A stretch of 64,000 bases of DNA from Streptomyces venezuelae (GTDB taxonomy: Bacteria > Actinomycetota > Actinomycetes > Streptomycetales > Streptomycetaceae): assembly GCF_008642375.1 (NCBI RefSeq), contig NZ_CP029194.1:5821001-5885000 (forward strand), written 5' to 3'. Below the pieces are notes generated by a model. That model was not told where the DNA came from. It was given only the letters and a program-made list of their open reading frames with translations, and made no database searches. Shown here piece by piece: positions 59,770-64,000 of the stretch. The position numbers were made by a program, and so were the translations under genes. Each line of letters opens with the position of its first letter. The stretch's first letter is position 1.

Positions 59770-60663
59770 TCAGACCTTCACGTCGTCGCTCGGCCGAGGG
59801 CGCGGCGGCTGCGGTGCGTCGCAGCTCTCCGCGCCCGCCTCGGCGGCCCGGGCCCGCCGCTTGGCGAGCGGGGCGGCCAGGAGCGTCAGCAGGACGAAGA
59901 CACCGATCGCGTACAGGACGATCGTCGCGCCGGGCGGGACGTCCTGGTAGTACGAGGTGGCCGTGCCCGCCAGCGTGACCGTGATGCCGGTCGCCACGGC
60001 GAGGACGAAGGTCGTGCGGAACGACTTCGACAGCTGCTGGGCCGCCGCCACGGGCACCACCATGAGCGCGCTGACGAGCAGCAGGCCCACGACCCGCATC
60101 GCGACCGTGACCGTGACCGCGGCCGTGACCGCGATGAGCAGGTTCAGGGCGCGCACCGGCAGGCCGGTGACCCGGGCGAACTCCTCGTCCTGGCTGACGG
60201 CGAAGAGCTGGCGGCGCAGGCCGACCGTGACCAGGACCACGAAGGCCGCGAGGATCGCGATCGCGGTGATGTCCTCGGACGAGACCGTGGAGAGCGAGCC
60301 GAAGAGGTACGAACTGAGGTTGGCGTTCGAGCCGGTCGGCGAGAGGTTGATCAGCAGGACGCCGCCGGCCATGCCGCCGTAGAAGAGCAGCGCGAGCGCG
60401 AGGTCGCCGCGGGTCTTCCCGTACGCCCGGATCAGCTCCATGGCGACCGAGCCGGCGATGGCGACCAGCGTCGCCATCCAGACCGGGCTGGAGTTCAGCA
60501 GGAAGCCGAGGCCCACGCCGGTCATGGCGACGTGGCCGATGCCGTCGCCCATCAGCGCCTGGCGGCGCTGGACGAGGTAGATGCCGACGGCGGGCGCGGT
60601 GATGCCGACGAGCACGGCCGCGAGGAGCGCGCGCTGCATAAAGGCGAGATCGAGCATTTCCAT
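59770..60663 (-). CDS. znuB: Zinc ABC transporter permease
   Basis: A 297-residue membrane protein with about eight helices, of the ABC-3 family: FMQRALLAAVLVGITAPAVGIYLVQRRQALMGDGIGHVAMTGVGLGFLL at the N-terminus and VVGLLLVSALMVVPVAAAQQLSKSFR in the middle, the coupling region. The tail is soluble and acidic. It follows znuC by 30 bp and precedes zur by 83 bp. The partners and zinc-type operators identify the substrate as zinc; manganese is possible but less likely. Confidence 0.93.
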   Translation of the reverse strand: MEMLDLAFMQRALLAAVLVGITAPAVGIYLVQRRQALMGDGIGHVAMTGVGLGFLLNSSPVWMATLVAIAGSVAMELIRAYGKTRGDLALALLFYGGMAGGVLLINLSPTGSNANLSSYLFGSLSTVSSEDITAIAILAAFVVLVTVGLRRQLFAVSQDEEFARVTGLPVRALNLLIAVTAAVTVTVAMRVVGLLLVSALMVVPVAAAQQLSKSFRTTFVLAVATGITVTLAGTATSYYQDVPPGATIVLYAIGVFVLLTLLAAPLAKRRARAAEAGAESCDAPQPPRPRPSDDVKV

Positions 60664-60693
60664 GATCAGGTCAGCTTCCCAGGGTCGGCTGTC

Positions 60694-61470
60694 TCAGGTC
60701 AGCAGACCCGTACGGAGCGGCTCACCGGCCGCGTGCGGATGGACGTGGTCGTGGCCGGGCAGCGCGTGCTGCCCGACGGCCTCGGGCGGCGGGCCGTCGT
60801 GGACGACGCAGCCGTCGCGGAGGACGACCGCCCGGTCGATCAGCGGCTCCAGCGGGCCCAGCTCGTGCAGGACGAGGAGGACGGACGTACCGCCCGCGAC
60901 CTGCTCGCGCAGGGTCGCCGCCAGGATCTCCTGGCTCGCGAGGTCCACACCCGCCATCGGCTCGTCCATGATCAGCAGCTCGGGCTCGGAGGCGAGCGCC
61001 CGGGCGATCAGCACGCGCTGGTGCTGGCCGCCGGAGAGCGCGGAGACGGAGTCCTTCGCGCGGTCGGCGAGACCGACGAGCTCGATGGCCGACTCGACGG
61101 CGGCCTTGTCGGCCTTCGTCAGCCAGCCGAACCGGCGGCGGGAGAGCCGGCCGGAGGCGACGACCTCGCGGATGGTGGCGGGGACGCCGCTGGCCGCGGT
61201 GGTGCGCTGCGGGACGTAGCCGACGCGGGACCAGTCGCGGAACCGCTTCTGCTCCGTGCCGAACAGCTCGATCCGGCCGCCGGTCAGCGGCACCTGGCCG
61301 ATGACGGAGCGGACGGCGGTGGACTTGCCCGAGCCGTTGGCACCGAGCAGGGCGACGACCTCGCCGCGGCGGACGGTGAGGTCGACGCCCCGGAGGACGG
61401 GCCGGGCGCCGAGGGTCGCCGTGGCTCCGCGGACGGAGATGACGGGTTCCGGATCCAGTTCCTGGGCCAT
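60694..61470 (-). CDS. znuC: Zinc ABC transporter ATP-binding protein
   Basis: A 258-residue ABC ATPase: Walker A LLGANGSGKSTAVR, Q-loop region VGYVPQRT, signature LSGGQHQRVLIARALA, Walker B LLIMDEPMAGVD and switch His in LVLHELGP. ATG 61470 has AGGAGG 9 bases upstream; a GTG at 61503 would overlap the znuA stop as GTGA but adds 11 residues of low character. It powers the ZnuB permease at the inner face of the membrane. Confidence 0.94.
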   Translation of the reverse strand: MAQELDPEPVISVRGATATLGARPVLRGVDLTVRRGEVVALLGANGSGKSTAVRSVIGQVPLTGGRIELFGTEQKRFRDWSRVGYVPQRTTAASGVPATIREVVASGRLSRRRFGWLTKADKAAVESAIELVGLADRAKDSVSALSGGQHQRVLIARALASEPELLIMDEPMAGVDLASQEILAATLREQVAGGTSVLLVLHELGPLEPLIDRAVVLRDGCVVHDGPPPEAVGQHALPGHDHVHPHAAGEPLRTGLLT

Positions 61471-61499
61471 GGCTCGTGCCTCCTGCTGCGCTGCTGTGG

Positions 61500-62519
61500 T
61501 CACTTCGCGCCGAGGGCCTTCTTCAGCGCGGCGAGGTTGGACTGCATGACCTCGATGTAGTCATCGCCCTTGGACTTGTCCGTGATTCCCTCCAGCGGGT
61601 CGAGCACGTCGGTCGTGAGACCGGTGTCGCCCGCGAGGGTCTTCGCGGTCTTGTCGCTCGCGAGGGTCTCGAAGAAGACGGTGGAGACCTTGTCCTTCTT
61701 CGCGATGTCCTGGAGTTCCTTGATGCGGGCGGGGCTCGGCTCGGACTCGGGGTCGATGCCGGTGATGCCCTCCTGCTCCAGGCCGTACCGCTCGGCGAGG
61801 TAGCCGAAGGCGGAGTGGGTGGTGATGAAGGTCCTGGTGGTGGTGTTCTTCAGGCCCGTCTCGAACTGGTTGTCCAGATCGCCGAGCTTCTTCACCAGGG
61901 CGTCGGTGTTCTTCTTGTAGTCCGCCGCGTGGGCCGGGTCGGCCTTCTCCAGGGCGGCTCCGACACCCTTGGCGACCTCGGCGTACTTCACGGGGTCGAG
62001 CCAGATGTGCGGGTCGGTGCCGGCCTCGGTGCCGTGGTCGTGGCCTTCGTGGCCGGCTTCCTCGGCGCCGTGCTCCTCGCCGTGCGCGGCGTGCTCCTCG
62101 GCGGACTCGCCCTCGTGCTCGTGGCCGACCTCGGTGCCGTGCGCTTCGAGCGTCGTGAGGGTGGCGGCGTCGACGGTGTTCTTGACGCCGGCCTGGGCTA
62201 TGGCGTCGTCGACGGCGGGCTGGATGCCCTTGAGGTAGAGGATGACGTCGGCCTCGCCGAGCTCGCCGATCTGCTTCGGCTTGAGCTCCAGGTCGTGCGG
62301 CTCGACGCCGGGCTTGGTGAGCGTGTCGACGGAGACGTGGCCGCCGCCTATCTGCTCGGCCAGATACTGCATGGGGTAGAACGACGCGACCACGTCCAGC
62401 TTGCCGCTGCTCCCCTTGTCGGCGGCGTCGGAGGTTCCGGCGCAGGCGGACAGGGTGACGAGTCCGAGCGCGACGGCTCCGGTGACGGCGGTGGCGGGTA
62501 TCAGTCGACGTACGTTCAT
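61500..62519 (-). CDS. znuA: Zinc-binding lipoprotein of the ZnuABC transporter
   Basis: A 339-residue extracytoplasmic binding protein. Lipoprotein signal with lipobox LSAC, Cys26. The cluster A-I motifs are VVASFYPMQYLAEQIGG and GVEPHDLEL (first metal His), a His/Glu-rich flexible loop (GHEHEGESAEEHAAHGEEHG up to GHDHG) that is the mark of zinc rather than manganese proteins, DPHIWLDP, and TTHSAFGYLAERYGL (later His). The ATG at 62519 directly abuts a Zur-type box; an in-frame ATG at 62528 lies inside that box. Confidence 0.95.
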   Translation of the reverse strand: MNVRRLIPATAVTGAVALGLVTLSACAGTSDAADKGSSGKLDVVASFYPMQYLAEQIGGGHVSVDTLTKPGVEPHDLELKPKQIGELGEADVILYLKGIQPAVDDAIAQAGVKNTVDAATLTTLEAHGTEVGHEHEGESAEEHAAHGEEHGAEEAGHEGHDHGTEAGTDPHIWLDPVKYAEVAKGVGAALEKADPAHAADYKKNTDALVKKLGDLDNQFETGLKNTTTRTFITTHSAFGYLAERYGLEQEGITGIDPESEPSPARIKELQDIAKKDKVSTVFFETLASDKTAKTLAGDTGLTTDVLDPLEGITDKSKGDDYIEVMQSNLAALKKALGAK

Positions 62520-62533
62520 GACACTCATTTTCA
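62519..62533 (-). promoter_or_regulatory. Zur box 1
   Basis: TGACACTCATTTTCA, a 7-1-7 partial palindrome that fits the Streptomyces Zur consensus of the TGAAAATnATTTTCA type. It touches the znuA start codon, so bound Zur would cover the start region. Confidence 0.75.
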
Positions 62534-62540
62534 ACAAAAC

Positions 62541-62555
62541 TGGAAACGATTGTCA
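62541..62555 (-). promoter_or_regulatory. Zur box 2
   Basis: TGGAAACGATTGTCA, 22 bp (centre to centre) upstream of box 1, about two helical turns, allowing two dimers to bind on the same face. Read on the other strand it is TGACAATCGTTTCCA. It lies in the divergent znuA-glyS region. Confidence 0.7.
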
Positions 62556-62696
62556 ATTGTCGTATGTGTGGTCCGGCCCACGCGGGCCCCGCGCCCGGAC
62601 CTCTCGCTCCCCGCCACCGGACCGATTTGATGCGGGGGGTACGGGCGCCGGTAACCTGTGGCATTCGCACTTCGTCGTCGTAATGAAGAGAGCACC

Positions 62697-64000
62697 GTGG
62701 CCGCCGACAAGATCGACACCATCGTCAGCCTGAGCAAGCGCCGTGGCTTCGTCTACCCGTGCAGTGAGATCTACGGCGGCCAGCGTGCCGCCTGGGACTA
62801 CGGACCGCTGGGTGTCGAGCTCAAGGAGAACCTCAAGCGCCAGTGGTGGCGTTACATGGTCACCGCGCGCGAGGACGTCGTCGGCATCGACTCGTCGGTG
62901 ATCCTGGCCACCGAGGTCTGGGAGGCCTCCGGTCACGTCGCCACCTTCACCGACCCGCTGACCGAGTGCACCTCCTGCCACAAGCGCTTCCGCGCGGACC
63001 ACCTGGAGGAGGCGTACGAGGCGAAGCACGGCCGCCTCCCCGAGAACGGCTTCGCCGACCTCAACTGCCCCAACTGCGGCAACAAGGGCACCTTCACCGA
63101 GCCCAAGCAGTTCTCCGGCCTGCTCTCCACGCACCTCGGCCCGACCCAGGACACCGGCTCCGTCGCCTACCTGCGTCCCGAGACCGCCCAGGGCATCTTC
63201 ACCAACTTCGGCCAGGTCCAGCAGACCTCGCGCAAGAAGCCGCCGTTCGGCATCGGCCAGATGGGCAAGTCCTTCCGGAACGAGATCACTCCGGGCAACT
63301 TCATCTTCCGCACGCGCGAGTTCGAGCAGATGGAGATGGAGTTCTTCGTCAAGCCGGGCGAGGACGAGCAGTGGCAGGAGTACTGGATGGAGCAGCGCTG
63401 GAACTGGTACACGGGTCTGGGTCTCCGTGAGGAGAACATGCGCTGGTACGAGCACCCGAAGGAGAAGCTCTCCCACTACTCGAAGCGCACCGCCGACATC
63501 GAGTACCGCTTCCAGTTCGGCGGCAACGAGTGGGGCGAGCTGGAAGGCGTCGCCAACCGCACCGACTACGACCTGAACGCCCACTCCAAGGCCTCCGGCG
63601 CCAACCTCACCTACCTGGACCAGGAGTCCGGCGAGCGCTACACGCCGTACGTCATCGAGCCCGCCGCCGGTGTCGGCCGCGCGATGCTGGCCTTCCTCCT
63701 CGACGCGTACAACGAGGACGAGGCCCCCAACGCCAAGGGCGTCATGGAGAAGCGCGTCGTGCTGAAGCTCGACCCGCGCCTGGCCCCGGTCAAGGTCGCC
63801 GTCCTGCCGCTGTCCCGCAACCCGCAGCTCTCGCCGAAGGCCAAGGGCCTCGCGGCGGACCTGCGCCAGAACTGGAACATCGAGTTCGACGACGCCGGCG
63901 CCATCGGCCGCCGCTACCGTCGCCAGGACGAGATCGGCACCCCGTTCTGCGTGACCGTCGACTTCGACACCCTCGACGACAACGCGGTGACCGTGCGCGA
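62697..64000 (+). CDS. glyS: Glycyl-tRNA synthetase (3' end outside window)
   Basis: Class II aminoacyl-tRNA synthetase of the dimeric alpha2 type. The frame is open from GTG 62697 to the window end (434 full codons seen). It starts MAADKIDTIVSLSKRRGFVYPCSEIYGG, with motif 1-like WDYGPLGVELKENLKRQWW, a zinc-finger insertion (CTSCHKRF and CPNCG), YLRPETAQGIF (motif 2 region), GIGQMGKSFRNEITPGNFIFRTREFEQMEMEFF and motif 3 PAAGVGRAMLAFLLDAY. The anticodon-binding domain has begun (VKVAVLPLSR). It is divergent from znuA. Confidence 0.97.
   Translation, partial: MAADKIDTIVSLSKRRGFVYPCSEIYGGQRAAWDYGPLGVELKENLKRQWWRYMVTAREDVVGIDSSVILATEVWEASGHVATFTDPLTECTSCHKRFRADHLEEAYEAKHGRLPENGFADLNCPNCGNKGTFTEPKQFSGLLSTHLGPTQDTGSVAYLRPETAQGIFTNFGQVQQTSRKKPPFGIGQMGKSFRNEITPGNFIFRTREFEQMEMEFFVKPGEDEQWQEYWMEQRWNWYTGLGLREENMRWYEHPKEKLSHYSKRTADIEYRFQFGGNEWGELEGVANRTDYDLNAHSKASGANLTYLDQESGERYTPYVIEPAAGVGRAMLAFLLDAYNEDEAPNAKGVMEKRVVLKLDPRLAPVKVAVLPLSRNPQLSPKAKGLAADLRQNWNIEFDDAGAIGRRYRRQDEIGTPFCVTVDFDTLDDNAVTVR

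Overview
The window is a stretch of a Streptomyces (or very close actinobacterial) chromosome. The support is very high GC with strong third-position G/C bias, many GTG starts, ATGA/GTGA stop-start overlaps, and actinobacterial gene types: XRE/DUF397 pairs, a mycothiol-dependent DinB-like enzyme, a CU044_5270-type protein, an LAxTG surface protein and a Zur-controlled znu operon. I see no phage, plasmid, transposase, CRISPR array, rRNA or tRNA gene. Both ends are cut: comEA at the left lacks its 5' end and the glycyl-tRNA synthetase gene at the right lacks its 3' end.

The housekeeping genes form an ordered spine: comEA-comEC, holA, rpsT, lepA, hemW, hrcA-dnaJ, rsmE, phoH-ybeY, a cytidine-deaminase-like gene, era, recO, glyS. 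From memory this is close to the Bacillus subtilis order comEA-comEC-holA-rpsT-lepA-hemW-hrcA-(grpE-dnaK)-dnaJ-rsmE...phoH-ybeY-dgkA-cdd-era-recO-glyQS. Here the spine is spread over about 64 kb by lineage-specific modules.

Layout. 1-8.4 kb: DNA-uptake genes, an HTH/MFS/arylamine N-acetyltransferase cassette, holA, a repeat-rich non-coding stretch, and rpsT. 8.4-19.6 kb: lepA, acyl-CoA ligase, hemW, DUF3097 and an MBL hydrolase, then the CIRCE-controlled hrcA-dnaJ operon, nitronate monooxygenase and rsmE. 19.6-25 kb: a pentapeptide-tailed hypothetical gene, then AAA ATPase, TPR protein, HIT protein, RNase Z and an adenine-deaminase-like gene in close succession. 25-34.8 kb: methyltransferase, MFS, sugar kinase, phoH-ybeY-corC-mmcQ, an MFS/MmyB-type regulator pair, and the degenerate deaminase. 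35-38 kb: a three-gene secreted/anchored cluster with a DUF916-type protein and a WxL-like domain. 38-44 kb: era, TerD protein, a protealysin-like protease with an emfourin-like inhibitor, and leuA with a leucine leader peptide and attenuator. 44-55.5 kb: LAxTG surface protein, zinc-ribbon TerB-like protein, FAD oxidoreductase, TPR-LuxR regulator with a 20-bp hairpin over its ribosome-binding site, FprA-type ferredoxin reductase, ECF sigma factor with partner, and an XRE/DUF397 cluster. 55.5-64 kb: LysR, recO, uppS, the znuA-znuC-znuB-zur operon with two Zur-type boxes, and glyS.

The observations most worth following are the WxL-like surface cluster, decayed copies of the 3' ends of dnaJ and era lying just downstream of those genes, the perfect hairpin in front of the LuxR gene, the leucine attenuator, the catalytically degenerate deaminase at the ancestral cdd position, and several very tight convergent gene ends. 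All motif calls were made by eye; no database search or folding program was run.
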